Origin: Anniella stebbinsi
Lineage: Eukaryota; Chordata; Lepidosauria; Squamata; Anniellidae
Length of the DNA: 64,000 nt
Direction: 5' to 3'
Assembly (NCBI GenBank): GCA_029215795.1
Contig: JARDYH010000003.1
Location: 12,716,001-12,780,000 of the forward strand
Shown here: one piece after another, positions 24,174 to 34,086 of the stretch
How the letters are laid out: each line of letters begins with the position of its first letter
Numbering within the stretch: position 1 is the stretch's first letter
The notes under the pieces: generated by a model
What the model was told of the DNA's origin: nothing
The model's input: the letters and a program-made list of their open reading frames with translations, nothing else
The model's database searches: none
Made by a program: the position numbers and the translations under genes

Positions 24174-25664
24174 AGTATATGTAAAGAACTTAGGTGACTG
24201 GGAACTGAGCCACTACTACAATTCCCTAGAATATAAATCTATGACTCCTTGTAGTCCACTCTGCACCCTATATAAAATGGGCCTTCTACACATTAGCAAC
24301 AGTGCAATTGGGGTCTGACAGGTGGTGGCCCTGTAATTTCAGCAAAATGCACAACAAAGATTAGGCTTGGGAAAGGGAAAGATTGCAACAGCACCTACCT
24401 ATCTATGCAATATGGATTTTCATGTGAATCGTACATGTTCTGGTGTAAATACAATCCACAACCTGTACAGTTCTCCGTGTGTGTGTGTAACTACAGTCAA
24501 ACACAGAGAATGTAAACAAATGGTAATGATTAACAGAGATATTGGTTTGTATTACCAACTAAAACCACAGATGGAAAATGGTAAATAAAAAGAATTAGAC
24601 AACAAGGTTTCTTCATCTTCTCTTTTTTTCATTTAATCGTTTCTATCTATATGCCTTGATAACCACATGTCTGTGAAAGCCGGTAACATATGGAATATTT
24701 AACCAGACTGTTTTTCCTTCTTTAAATAATCATAATAGTGATAAAACTCAGAACACACACCGCATCAGACAAATATAAAGAGAAGGCAATCTAGTTTATC
24801 AGTTCAAAACTTTGTTTCAAAATGAAAATGAAACCTTGCTCTTTTAAAACTACACAAGGGGTTCAGTGGTAAGATAGAAAGTGCCGTTTTCACGCTTGTC
24901 TTCCGCATCTAGGCAACTCATAGGAAAAGTTTTTAAACACACACACACACCAGCGTGCTTAATTATACATTTGTATGTATGCTTTTCAGCATGGCCAGAC
25001 ATAATACTTTTAAGCCTCTGGATGTTTCTTTGAAAAGAAACTGGTGATTGCCAAGTTAACTTGGGGTGTACTAAGATAAACAGTTAAGTTCTTCCAGGTA
25101 CGTCCATATCACAGTCTTATGGAAAGGGGGGAAATGTCAGCGACTTTAAACAAAGGAGAGAAATTAATTGGATCAAATAAAACCTTGGAAGGAGTTCAGA
25201 AGCTCTAGTCCAAGGTGTTTTTTTCTGTCGAGGCAGAGTTACAAAATACAGCGAGAGTTTTGTTTTGGGGTTTCAAAAACAAAACACCACTCTTGCTGGT
25301 TGCTATTGCTTTACATTAATACAGATATATAGCTATCTGGATACACACACACGCAAATGTATATAGACACACAAATCTCAAGATATTTTGTTGTCTATTA
25401 ATCTGTGCATTCTTTCACTGTATCCCTGTAACTCTTCTGCTTTCTTAAGATGTTTGATGGCTATCCCCCACCCCATGCCTTTTACTATCAAATTCAGCAT
25501 TGTGATCACTGAACAGCTTGATTTAGCATATTTTTTACCAGCTGGTCTATCACCTAGCTTGCATTACATAGTCAGATGCAACCAAATGTTTCTGCAGAAG
25601 GTAGCTTTCTTGAAACTTGGGGAGGGGGAGCTAAGAAATATGCATCCTGGCCATTTTAAAAGCC

Positions 25665-25690
25665 TTCTTTCTTTCTTTCTTTCTTTCTTT
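25665..25690. repeat. (CTTT)n microsatellite
   Basis: Six CTTT units. Confidence 0.92.
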
Positions 25691-26142
25691 TTAAAGTAAA
25701 GACCCACTTACAATATGCAAAGTTTGACTTCCTCATTGCAGCCATAAAAGGGCGATTTGCAAGATTAAAAATGCAGAAAAGGGGAAAATATGCAGCTGGT
25801 GAGGGGAGGATCCTGGCTCTCAAAAGGAAACTGGGCACAAGTGGTTGAGAGAAGTCTTCAAGCATATTTAGAAGGGGGGGAAAAAAGTGAAGATTTATAT
25901 GAAATAAACAACCCACTGGAAGAGGGCAGGAGCCCAGCCCTTGGTAACAGATAAACTTTGGCAAGGGTAAGCTTAGGACAGAGCTCGTGGGGAAGAAGAG
26001 GATAAACCAAATAAGTCGTAAATCAAAATTCCAGTTTTGGACACACGGTCAAAGAGGCAGCTCTGATAAATAAAGAATGAAGAGTTTCACTTTTCTTCCC
26101 AAGTCGACTTTATCTCCCACTCTGCTTTACTGTTGTTGTTGC

Positions 26143-26176
<34 letters not shown>
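26143..26176. repeat. (ATT)n microsatellite
   Basis: 11 ATT units about 850 bp inside SOX5 intron 1. Confidence 0.95.
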
Positions 26177-26990
26177 TCACCTGCTGTAGGATTGATGTTA
26201 ACTCGCTCCCAAATTAATCACTCCTCCTAGATCAAGGAAAAACATGGGGGATGTCATGTGCTTCCTAGAAACTTTTTTTGTAGAAGGATCAAATTGGAAG
26301 TTTAGAGGCATCGCTTCGCCTGCTCTCTCCATTCATTCCAGGAAGCGCTTCCCTTCATAAGGGGAGAAACGCTTGTTTTACAAGAGGAGAAGAGGGGTGG
26401 AGGGAATAAGACAAAATCTGTCTAAGAGATTGTTGCTTCTCATTATGTAGCAGATTAATTCAGAGAAGAAGCCGGGAGAGGGGAGGGGAGACAAATGAAC
26501 GGGGAACAGAAAGAGATTGTGCGGTGGGGTATTTTATGAGGGGGGGGGGGGAGAGAGAGAAGATATAGATACAGTCACGTTGATGTTCATTCAAATCTCT
26601 AACAGGGAGCTAAATAAAATCCAAACGGCATCTCCGTCGAAGTAGGTTACAGGACTTTTGGGTGATCCCTTTCAATCTAGTTTAGGGAATGGGAAGGAAG
26701 GGGGGGGGGATGCGGAAGGAGAAAAATAACAAACAGCAAACACAGATCAGTAGTAATCTGACATTATTGCATGCTGGGAGGGAAAGTGTCTCTTTACTAG
26801 CACGGCGGTTCTTTTCTAGGTATATACACAGAGAGAGAGAGACACGCGCAGAAGGGAAAGTTGCACTTTCTAAACACAGCGTAGCCATGGAAAGATTTGG
26901 GGGAAAAAATCATCATCATCATCATCCGCATAAAATCTAAGAACATCCACACACGCCAGAGAATTGCATGCATATGCTCTAATCGCCTGT

Positions 26991-26998
26991 ACTCACCT
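26991..26998 (-). other. SOX5: SOX5 exon 1 splice donor
   Basis: On the minus strand the exon ends AAAG and continues GTGAGTAC, a near-consensus 5' splice site. It cuts the Arg codon after its second base, the phase expected at this position of SOX5. Confidence 0.85.
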
Positions 26999-27034
26999 TT
27001 CAAACTCCTGGGGTAAATCAGGGTCACTTAGCAT
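26997..27034 (-). CDS. SOX5: SOX5 (L-SOX5) first coding exon
   Basis: Read on the minus strand, ATG at 27034 opens MLSDPDLPQEFE, followed by the first two bases (AG) of an Arg codon, and then a GTGAGT donor. I recognise this as the N-terminus of the long isoform of SOX5, an SRY-related HMG-box (SoxD group) nuclear transcription factor that acts with SOX6 and SOX9 in chondrogenesis and also in neuronal and neural-crest development. The remembered mammalian protein starts MLTDPDLPQEFER followed by MSSKRP, so only Thr3 to Ser differs. The exon ends in phase 2, which fits an Arg codon completed by the next exon. The coiled-coil and HMG-box exons are not in this window; they lie beyond position 1 on the left. 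No other exon of the gene was found here. Identification rests on 12 complete codons plus the correctly placed donor, so it is strong but short. Confidence 0.88.
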
Positions 27035-27139
27035 GCTGGAAAAAAAGCACAAATTTTCCCTTTGTCGCAGTAGCCACCTATGATCGCCTCCAACTGAACC
27101 TGTCAAGTGAATCCAAACCTCCTAAACCGATTGATTTTC

Positions 27140-27208
27140 TCTCTAGCTCTCTCTCTCCCTCTCTCTCCCCCCCCCCCTCTCTCTCTATCGCGCTCTCTCT
27201 CTCTCTCT
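27140..27208. repeat. TC/GA-rich low-complexity tract in SOX5 leader
   Basis: Interrupted (TC)n with a C run, read as (GA)n on the SOX5 strand. It lies 105-175 bases upstream of the ATG. It may act as a GA-rich promoter element or may only be a microsatellite. Confidence 0.8.
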
Positions 27209-27259
27209 CCCTGTCTGAGCTAGGACTCCTTGACCAGTCTCTTAAAGGGGCAGCACACT

Positions 27260-27310
27260 TTAGCTGGAGTAAACCGTGTTTAGCAAGCTCCCCCCATAGC
27301 TGCGCCACAT
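27260..27310 (-). other. Possible upstream ORF of 16 codons in SOX5 leader
   Basis: On the minus strand ATG at 27310 in the context ACAGCCATGT opens a 16-codon frame (MWRSYGGSLLNTVYSS) ending in TAA. If the transcript starts upstream of 27310 this would be a translated uORF about 225 bases before the main start. Whether it is transcribed is unknown. Confidence 0.3.
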
Positions 27311-27522
27311 GGCTGTGGTCTGCCAAGCAGCGGCGGCGGCAGCAGCCAACCTCAGGGTGCTTGTCCGCCTTTGCCTTTACGGTCCCTCTCCTTGTCACGC
27401 GCCCCCCACCCCAAACAAACCCTTACAAAGTCTGCTCCTTTCATCGTCCGCTCTCCCTCCCCTCCCCCCGCCCCCCCCCGCAAGTCATCATCGCCATCAT
27501 CAGCACCACCACAACTGTGAGA

Positions 27523-27550
27523 CACACGCACACACACACACACACACACA
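27523..27550. repeat. (CA)n microsatellite
   Basis: CACACA run just upstream of the SOX5 leader, after a (CAT)-rich stretch. Confidence 0.93.
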
Positions 27551-27554
27551 TCTA

Positions 27555-29190
27555 AAGATCATTTTGAAGGCTCACCCAGGGTGGTGGGAAGCCGTTTCAA
27601 GATCCCTGCCAAAATCACATATATAAAAACAAAACCCAGCCTCACTTTCCCAAATGTGCTCAGGACAAGGAAGGGAGAAACCGGTGGCTAAACCTGTACA
27701 TTCGCATCTCAGATTTATTACAGCACAAATGCAGAATAAACAGAAAACACGTGTTACGTTTTTCTCCCCCCTAAAAATTAAAATCCTGGCTGGTTTTCTT
27801 GCCTGGGATCAACCTCTCCCCCTTTCCTAACATTTTCTAGCCAAATGTATAAATCTATATATTGTTTCTATATCACCATACAGACACCTATCACTCACTC
27901 ACACATACTATTTAAGTATGCCAATCTAATTCTGCCAATCAAGATCATCCCCTGGTCCAATTTATTTTTAAAGAGGGGAAATACTAGTGGCAAAGCACAG
28001 TGTTCATGCGTATGTTTGTGTTTTGTGATTGTGTGTGTGCGTGCGTATCAAAAAGCGTTTGCACAAACTCATACCTGCATAACATAATCATTTGTTTAGG
28101 GTTGTGTGCGTTTGTTTTTAGCAAATTCTACTAACCAGGACTCCTGGCTCTCACTCATATGATGTGGGAGAGAGGCCAGCAGCCCTAGAATGGTGTGTAT
28201 GTATTTTACACGCTTCTGTATTTGAAGGTCTATATGCTTGTTGGAGCAGACATGGAGTGAATACACAGGTGGGTGCTGACCATATATCCATCCCTACAAG
28301 ATGTTGTTAGCTACTGTTATCTAACACACAGGCTGAACACACCCATCACTTCACCCTTTCTTTAGAAGAGGGGGTTGGACAATAGGGGGAATCAGTGGCC
28401 GGGAGGAACTTAAACAAAGGTTGCTACGTTAAAATAGTATGCACTTAGGAACTCATTCACAGGAGTTAGAAAGGGGGGGGGGTAGGCAGAAAAAGGAACA
28501 CCTAAGAATAATTTTCCAAACGGCAACTGAGTTCCAATAATCATCGAGTTTATGTGTATATGTACTTGGATTTCTCATTTCACATATAAGTATTATTTTC
28601 CCGTTCCCCACCTTGTCTTCATTTTTTTAAAAAAAAACAAAAGAAAAAAAAGAAAAGGGGAAAAAAAAGGCTCTCACTCAGTGCAGGGGGAAGAGAGAAA
28701 AAAAACCCTACACAACAATCAAGCATTGTTCTGAGGAAAGAAAAGCAACTTTGACAGATTGAAATATACCAGAGGCCCCTTCAAGGAAACCTGTAAACAA
28801 CTTGTCACTCACTCTGTCGGTTTCACTGCGTTGCCCACAAAGTGCTATGAAGCAGCCTGGCAACACCACCATCATTGCCACAAACAAGGGGAGGGATAAT
28901 CCTTAATGCCCCCCTCCCTAGATCCCTTAAAAACTTTCCTGAGTTCCAAACTCAGTCAAAATAAATGGACTTTATGGAACAGGAAGCCAGACAGAGGGGT
29001 GTTTGGGGGGAATGGGGTGTTGGAATCCTCACTCAGCCAGACACATCACCACATGCATGTACAACTTCCATCATTCAGGTTGTAGGTGACTCCTCAATTT
29101 TCGTGCCTTGGCCTCTCATTCCACCAGTCTGTGGATCTCTCTTCGTAAAGCTTAAGACAACATGGTAGTTCTGGTTGTTGTGGTTATTGT
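27555..29190. other. SOX5 5' flank, transposon-poor
   Basis: Unique sequence immediately upstream of the putative promoter region. No exon, RNA gene or transposon recognised; short G and A runs at 28470 and 28620-28670. Confidence 0.45.
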
Positions 29191-29194
29191 TGTG

Positions 29195-29300
29195 GTTGTC
29201 GTCATCACCATCATCCTCATTTCTATACTGCCCAATAGCCGAAGCTCTCTGGGAAGTTCACAACAATTCACAAAATAAAAATACAGCACAAAAATTGAAA
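29195..29300 (-). repeat. L2-type LINE 3' end, minus strand
   Basis: CCCAATAGCCGAAGCTCTCT at 29230-29249 is the complement of the same 3' UTR motif found in the L2 copy at 10875. Only the last 100 bp or so is present. Confidence 0.7.
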
Positions 29301-29324
29301 TAGACAAAATAGACATCTTATGGT

Positions 29325-29502
29325 CCTCCAGAAGTTTTGGCCTAGAACTCCTATCAGCCCTAGCCAACCCAGCCAAAGGTGAGGGATTATGGGAGTCGAA
29401 TGCCAAAACATCTGAAGGGTCACAAGTTGCCCACCCCTGGTTTAGGGCAATCTTCCCCAACCCAGTGCATTCCAGATGTGTTTGACTACAACTCCCATGG
29501 GT
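29325..29502. mobile_element. Two adjacent copies of the ACAACTCCCATCA MITE
   Basis: A complete palindromic copy (29325-29440, GGCCTAGAACTCCTATCAGC and GGGATTATGGGAGTCGAAT) is followed by a half copy at 29450-29502 (CCAGATGTGTTTGACTACAA). Confidence 0.65.
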
Positions 29503-29944
29503 TTGCTTTAGGGAAACAAGCCAAGATAGTAAATCACAGTTGGCTTGTTGTATACTTTTCACTAGTAATGCTGGATATTTTCTATGCTCTTCTACTCTCT
29601 GCTGCTGAAATTTTGATTCTATTTTTCCCCCTTGCTGGACTTTGTTTACTTTTTGATTGTTCTGTGACTACTATCATATTTTAATATTTAATTGTTTGTA
29701 AGCCATTCAGAGAACACTTGTATTGGGTTGCCTTGAAATAAGTAAGTAATATATCAGTTCGCTCAGCGTGCCTGCAAAGATACGTTTGCAAAAACCTTGG
29801 TCAACCTCACTCAGTTACCCTAAAAGAGGAGAACCAAAACCAGTGAGGATGTATGGGATGTGCCAGAAATTAGGTTCCATTCATTTTTTATCAGGATTTA
29901 CACAGTTTGGATACCTGTGCATATATAGTTGTAGGAGGAATATG

Positions 29945-30120
29945 TTTGGAGTGGGCAGTGGAGCGCGATGACCTTCCCTTGGCTTGCCTACGCCCTGGAC
30001 TTTGGTCCACTTTCCGTTGGGCCAGTTCGAAGATATTTTTTACTATTTTTTAAAAAATTGCACAAGTAAAGATTTGCGTAAATTTCAGTCACAATTTGAA
30101 CATTTTCTGTTATTTTGGTC
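29945..30120. repeat. Dispersed repeat with TTGTGCAAATT motifs, fragment
   Basis: CCCTGGACTTTGGTCCACTT matches the left part of the copy at 53890; the right part is lost. Confidence 0.45.
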
Positions 30121-30439
30121 CCACCCCTTTTGGCTTTGGCCCTGCCCTCCAATAGAATGAGCCCCCCAGGAGCTTTCCTGAAAAGGAATTCGACACCTGG
30201 GCTGAAAAAGATTTAACACCTCTGCTGTAGAGGTCAGGAGCATCAGCTCCATTAGAAACTGAGCATGACCAATGGATAAACTGGCGTTTATAGACCCCCA
30301 TGTTCTGTAAAACCCTATACAGGCATCCAGGCAAATGCATGAAGGAATCATCAGTGTAAGGCCGCAAGAGTGGGTACGCTGACCATACACTCCGTGTCCC
30401 TGTGCATGTGCCAGTCCTGACCACAGCATGTCCTTGGAC

Positions 30440-30545
30440 TAGGAACGATGCAGATACTGATGCTGATCTTTATTTGTATCCTGCCTTTTCCCCAATACTG
30501 GGATGCAAGGCAGCTTTACAAAATTTAAACATATAGACCTATGAC
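30440..30545 (-). repeat. LINE/SINE 3' end, minus strand
   Basis: ATCCTGCCTTTTCCCCAATA and GCAAGGCAGCTTTAC read in reverse as the AAGCTGCCTTG...GGCAGGAT 3' end common to reptilian LINEs and SINEs. Confidence 0.5.
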
Positions 30546-30658
30546 AATACAGGGTTCATGATCAGATGAAGGGTTCTAAGTGCATTCAGTTGAACATGCC
30601 TAGAAGCTCCATTCACTCAACTCAGGAAGGTCTGAAGTTCCCACTCTCCAATAATGAA

Positions 30659-30701
<43 letters not shown>

Positions 30702-30702
30702 T
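30659..30702. repeat. (AAT)n microsatellite
   Basis: About 14 AAT units at the 3' tail of the L2 copy at 30700-31610, probably grown from its tail. Confidence 0.95.
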
Positions 30703-31610
30703 ATTGATTTCTAACCCGCCTCTCCCTCTGGATCGAGGCAAGAAACAACAATAAATATAAATACAAAGACCATAAAATAGATAAAACATTAAAAACAAAT
30801 AAAAACTAATACATTATTAAAAACATCTTAAAATTCAACTGGGTAGGCCTGCCAGAAGAGAGCAGTCTTCACGGCTCTTTTAAATTACAGAAGACTGCTA
30901 ATTTGTTGAATCTCCTCTGGCAGGCCATTCCACAGTCTGGGAGCAGCAGAAGAGAAGTTCCTCTGGGTAACACTCGTCAGCCTAGTTCTGGCTGATTGAA
31001 GTAAATTCTTCCCAGAGGACCTGAATGTGCGGGGCGGATTATACGGGAGAAGGCGATCCTGCAGGTAACCTGGACCCAAACCATGTAAGGCTTTAAAGGT
31101 AATAACCAACGCTTTATACTTTGCCCGGAAGCTAATTGGTAGCCAGTGGAGTGATTTTTAACTGGTGTAATGTGGTCAACACTAGGTGTACCGGTGACCA
31201 ACCTGGCTGCCATATTTTGAACTAGTTGAAGTTTCCGGACTAGGCACAAAGGTAGCCCTATGTACAATGCATTGCAGAAGTCGAGCCTCGAAGTTACAAG
31301 TGCATGCACTACCGTCTTTAGTTCTTCCAACTCTAGGAAGGGGCGCAGCTGGCGTATCAGCCAAAGCTGATAGTAGGCACTCCTGGCCGTCACATCTATC
31401 TGGGCTGTCATTTGGAGCGACGGATCCAGAAGTAACCCCCAAGCTACGAACACAGTCTTTCGGGGGGGGGGGTGCACAGTTGAATTGGGGCCAATGCATG
31501 TACTTCTGCTGGTACTGTTATTTTCTGACCTGTATTCTTGGGACTTAAGGACCTCATTCAGGGGAGAGGCTAAATTGGGGGCTGAGGCACCTGCTACCTC
31601 CACTGCTAAA
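30700..31610 (-). pseudogene. L2-clade LINE ORF2 C-terminus and 3' end, second subfamily
   Basis: On the minus strand the sequence encodes TVVHALVTSRLDFCNALYIG and LVRKLQLVQNMAARLVTG, then in another frame (31109-30885) VITFKALHGLGPGYLQDRLL and NFSSAAPRLWNGLPEEIQQ. It is homologous to the copy at 11 kb but a different subfamily. Upstream coding up to about 31600 (CIGPNSTVHPPPRK) is weaker. Frameshifts make it non-functional. Its 3' tail meets an (AAT)n microsatellite. Confidence 0.86.
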
Positions 31611-31638
31611 TTCCGTTACTTAAAAAGTGGGAAAACTG

Positions 31639-31830
31639 AGAACCAGTGTGGTGTAGTAGTTAGAGTGTTGGACTGGGACTTGTGAGGACCCAGGTTCTAG
31701 TCCCCACATGGTCATATCGCTCAGTCTGCGACTCTGGGGCAGGCATTGACTCTCAGCCTCACCTACCTCACACAGTTGTTGTGAGGATAAAATGGAGGTG
31801 GACCATGTGAGCCACCTTAGATTCCTTGTG
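31639..31830 (+). repeat. tRNA-derived SINE (Sauria type)
   Basis: The head GTGTGGTGTAGTAGTTAGAG and the B-box-like GGTTCTAGTCC form an internal pol III promoter derived from a tRNA. The body contains CTACCTCACACAGTTGTTGT and ends with GTGAGCCACCTTAG. This order matches the squamate Sauria-type SINE. Points to a squamate genome. Confidence 0.75.
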
Positions 31831-32105
31831 TTGTCCCCAAACTATGGAATGCCTCCCTCAAGAATGACGAGTGCCCCCCCCCACTCTCTTGGCCTTTAGA
31901 AAGGGTGTAAAGAGGCATCTTTTCAATTTATCCATTTAAAATGCATACTTTTTACATGCTTATATGCGTTTACTGTTTTTAACGTTCTTATTTTTATTGT
32001 TCTAATTGTCTGAACATTTTATCTCTTTTTATATTTTATTGTTCACCATTCCAGAATGTGTTTAGATGTAGAATGGTATAGAAATGGTGCAAATAAATAA
32101 ATAAA
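31831..32105 (+). pseudogene. LINE 3' end following a SINE
   Basis: VPKLWNASLK-like coding sequence near 31830-31860, then a T-rich 3' UTR with GAATGGTATAGAAATGGTGC and an AATAAATAAATAAATG tail at 32090-32107. It directly follows the SINE at 31639-31830. Confidence 0.55.
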
Positions 32106-32607
32106 TGCATTTTTGTACACCACCTTGATGGCTTTTTTGGCAGATAAGGCAATATATAGATATTGGGAATAATTAATCATTAATATAAAAAAGGCGGGAT
32201 ATAAATGTATTTTTTTAATTTGCCCTATCCCATTGCCACACACTGCTAATGTTATTGTGTCCTATTATGTTCTTCTTGTGAGCATATTTTGTTGTGAACA
32301 TCTGGCAAAAAATGCTACTTGCTACTGAAAGATACTGCTTGCTGCTAACTATTTCACTCCTGAAACTGAAGAAGTGGATTCAAACATATGAAAGTTTATG
32401 CTTTTTTTTTGTTATTCTTAAATCAGTTCATCTGAAAAGGTGCTAATAAATTCATACTTTAAATACCATCACCTAAGACTAACATGGCTGTCCAAACATA
32501 ATACAAAACATAATGTGATCACTACTCATTACTGCAAAATTTCCAGGGCATCTAGTAGTCTGAATGATAGGATATAAATTTAAACTCAAAGTATGCATAG
32601 GAAGGAA

Positions 32608-32640
32608 GACAAGGAAGGAAGGAAGGAAGGAAGGAAGGGA
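32608..32640. repeat. (AAGG)n microsatellite
   Basis: Seven GAAG units shortly before the CR1 remnant. Confidence 0.93.
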
Positions 32641-32689
32641 GGGGAGAGGTCCTCTTATGGATCAGTAACAGTTCAAAGAACAGAAAGCA

Positions 32690-33779
32690 GACAGTAGTAG
32701 TAAATGATAAATTTTCCCAATTTAGATAATGGGGTGCTGCAGGGATTTTTATTTGAATCATTGCTTTTCAACTTGTTCATAAATGATGTGGCATTAGGAG
32801 TGAGCAGTGAAGTGGCCAAGTTTGCCAATGACATCAAATTATTTAGGGTGGTTAAAACAAGAAGAGATTGTGATGAGCTCCAAGAGGATCTCTCAATCTT
32901 GGGAGAATCGGCATCTAATGGTTCAATGTAAGCAATTTCAAGTATAACCTGTTGGGATTTGAGCTGGCGGTCATTAGGCAAGAAAGCTATCATGGGGATG
33001 TGGTGAAGAACTTGATGAAAATGTCAACCCACTGTGTGGCTGCTGCAAAAAAGGCAAACTCCATGTTAGGCATAATTAGGAAAGGATCTGAGAATAAAAC
33101 TGCCAATATTATACTGCCCTTATACAAATCGATGTTGTGATCACACTTCAAATATTGTATACAGTTCTGGTCACCACATCTAAAAAAAAAGTTCTTGTAG
33201 AGTTGGAAAAAAAAGTGCAGAAAAGGGCAACTAAAATGATCAAGGGGCTGGAGCAACTCCCTATGGGATTGTTCAGCTTGGAGAAAAGGTGACTAAAGGG
33301 GAGACATAACAGAGTTGTACAAAAGTATGCATGGTGTGGAGAATGTGGACAGGGAGACATTTTTCTCCCTCTCTCATAATACCAGAACCCAAAGGGGTCA
33401 TCCCATGAAGCTGATTGGTGGGAGATTCAGGACATATAAAAGGAAGTATGTCTTGACATAGCATATAGTTACACTATGGAATTCACAACCACAAGATGCA
33501 GTGATGGCCACCAATCTGGATGAATTTAAAAGAGGATTGGACAAATTTATGGAGGAGAAGAATATGAATGGCTACCAGTCCTGATGATTATATGCTACCT
33601 TCAGTATCAGAGACAATAGGCCCATGTACACCAATTGCTGGGGCACATTGAGTGGGAGGGTGCTGTTGCACCATGTCCTGCTTTGTTGGTCCCTGGTTGA
33701 CAACTGGTTGGCCACTGTGTGAATAGAATGCTGGACTAGATGGACCCTTGGTCTGATCCAGCAGGGCTCTTCTTATGTT
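32690..33779 (+). pseudogene. CR1-clade LINE ORF2 remnant and 3' end
   Basis: A 5'-truncated non-LTR retrotransposon. The first part (32730-32930) translates to reverse-transcriptase sequence including GVLQGFLFESLLFNLFIND and SSEVAKFANDIKLFRVV. The family has FADD at the catalytic palm motif, so one of the paired catalytic Asp residues is Asn here. After a frame change, 32952-33140 encodes the stretch around KANSMLGIIRKG and LPLYKSM, and further frames carry MATNLDEFKRGLDKFMEE near 33510-33560. The 3' untranslated end contains TGGACTAGATGGACCC and TGATCCAGCAGGGC at 33733-33765. Frameshifts, stops and the altered active site show a dead copy. Confidence 0.88.
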
Positions 33780-33959
33780 TGGAAGGAAGGAAAGTTTTAC
33801 TGAAAGCAAAATTAAAGAAGAATTTCAAGGGCCCTACACAAGCAAAACACATTAAGAAGGTCAGGAGAATCTAAAAGAATTTTACTGAAAGCAGCAACAG
33901 TTCTCGAATATGTTTAGAGTTACTACTGAATTTCACCTAAAGTGATAACTGAGGTAAAT

Positions 33960-34078
33960 TCGAGTTCCAGAGCACAGCCTGAGGCCACATGATGGAATCA
34001 CTGTACTAAAACTAAAATGGTTTGGGGCTGATTGGTATCTAGATAGGAAACTACCTTAAAACATAAATGTTTCCTTGA
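33960..34078 (+). repeat. LINE-like flank split by hAT copy B, left part
   Basis: Removing copy B joins this stretch to 35026-35075, where the sequence continues as GTGGAATATAAATTTACTA plus an (AAAAT)n tail. That tail is typical of a LINE or SINE 3' end. The coding part is not recognisable. Confidence 0.4.
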
Positions 34079-34086
34079 GTTCTGAG

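Larger units (their letters stand above)
22650..26990. other. SOX5 intron 1 proximal part, transposon-poor
   Basis: Unique sequence next to the exon, with a MITE-like trace at 23468, the AAG repeat at 24094 and ATT/CTTT runs. No further SOX5 exon is found. High complexity near 26200-26680 may reflect promoter-proximal intronic elements. Confidence 0.45.
27078..27398 (-). other. Long upstream open frame (106 codons) through the GA tract
   Basis: A minus-strand frame runs from ATG at 27398 to a TAG at 27078, about 43 bases before the SOX5 ATG. Its middle is a low-complexity Arg/Glu run encoded by the GA repeat. It resembles no protein I know. It could be a long uORF if the leader is long, but low complexity makes chance more likely. 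Confidence 0.15.
27035..27400 (-). promoter_or_regulatory. SOX5: SOX5 leader and probable promoter-proximal region
   Basis: This stretch lies directly upstream of the SOX5 start on the minus strand. Next to the ATG it contains CTTTTTTTCCAGC, then mostly unique sequence, a GA-rich tract (27140-27208 on the plus strand as TC), the block CCCCTTTAAGAG, and a small GC-rich part with GCC/GCT triplets near 27330. No clear TATA box is seen, so the start site cannot be placed from sequence. The polypyrimidine run ending in AG just before the ATG could also be a splice acceptor used by transcripts from an upstream promoter. The role is inferred from position. Confidence 0.55.

Noticed and set aside
26689..26940. 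83-codon frame next to SOX5 exon, plus strand, with a His run
   Set aside because: The His run comes from a CAT microsatellite; it is antisense to the SOX5 intron and low in complexity.
27309..27626. 105-codon plus-strand frame over the SOX5 leader
   Set aside because: Antisense to SOX5, built from Ala, Pro and His/Thr runs encoded by simple repeats.
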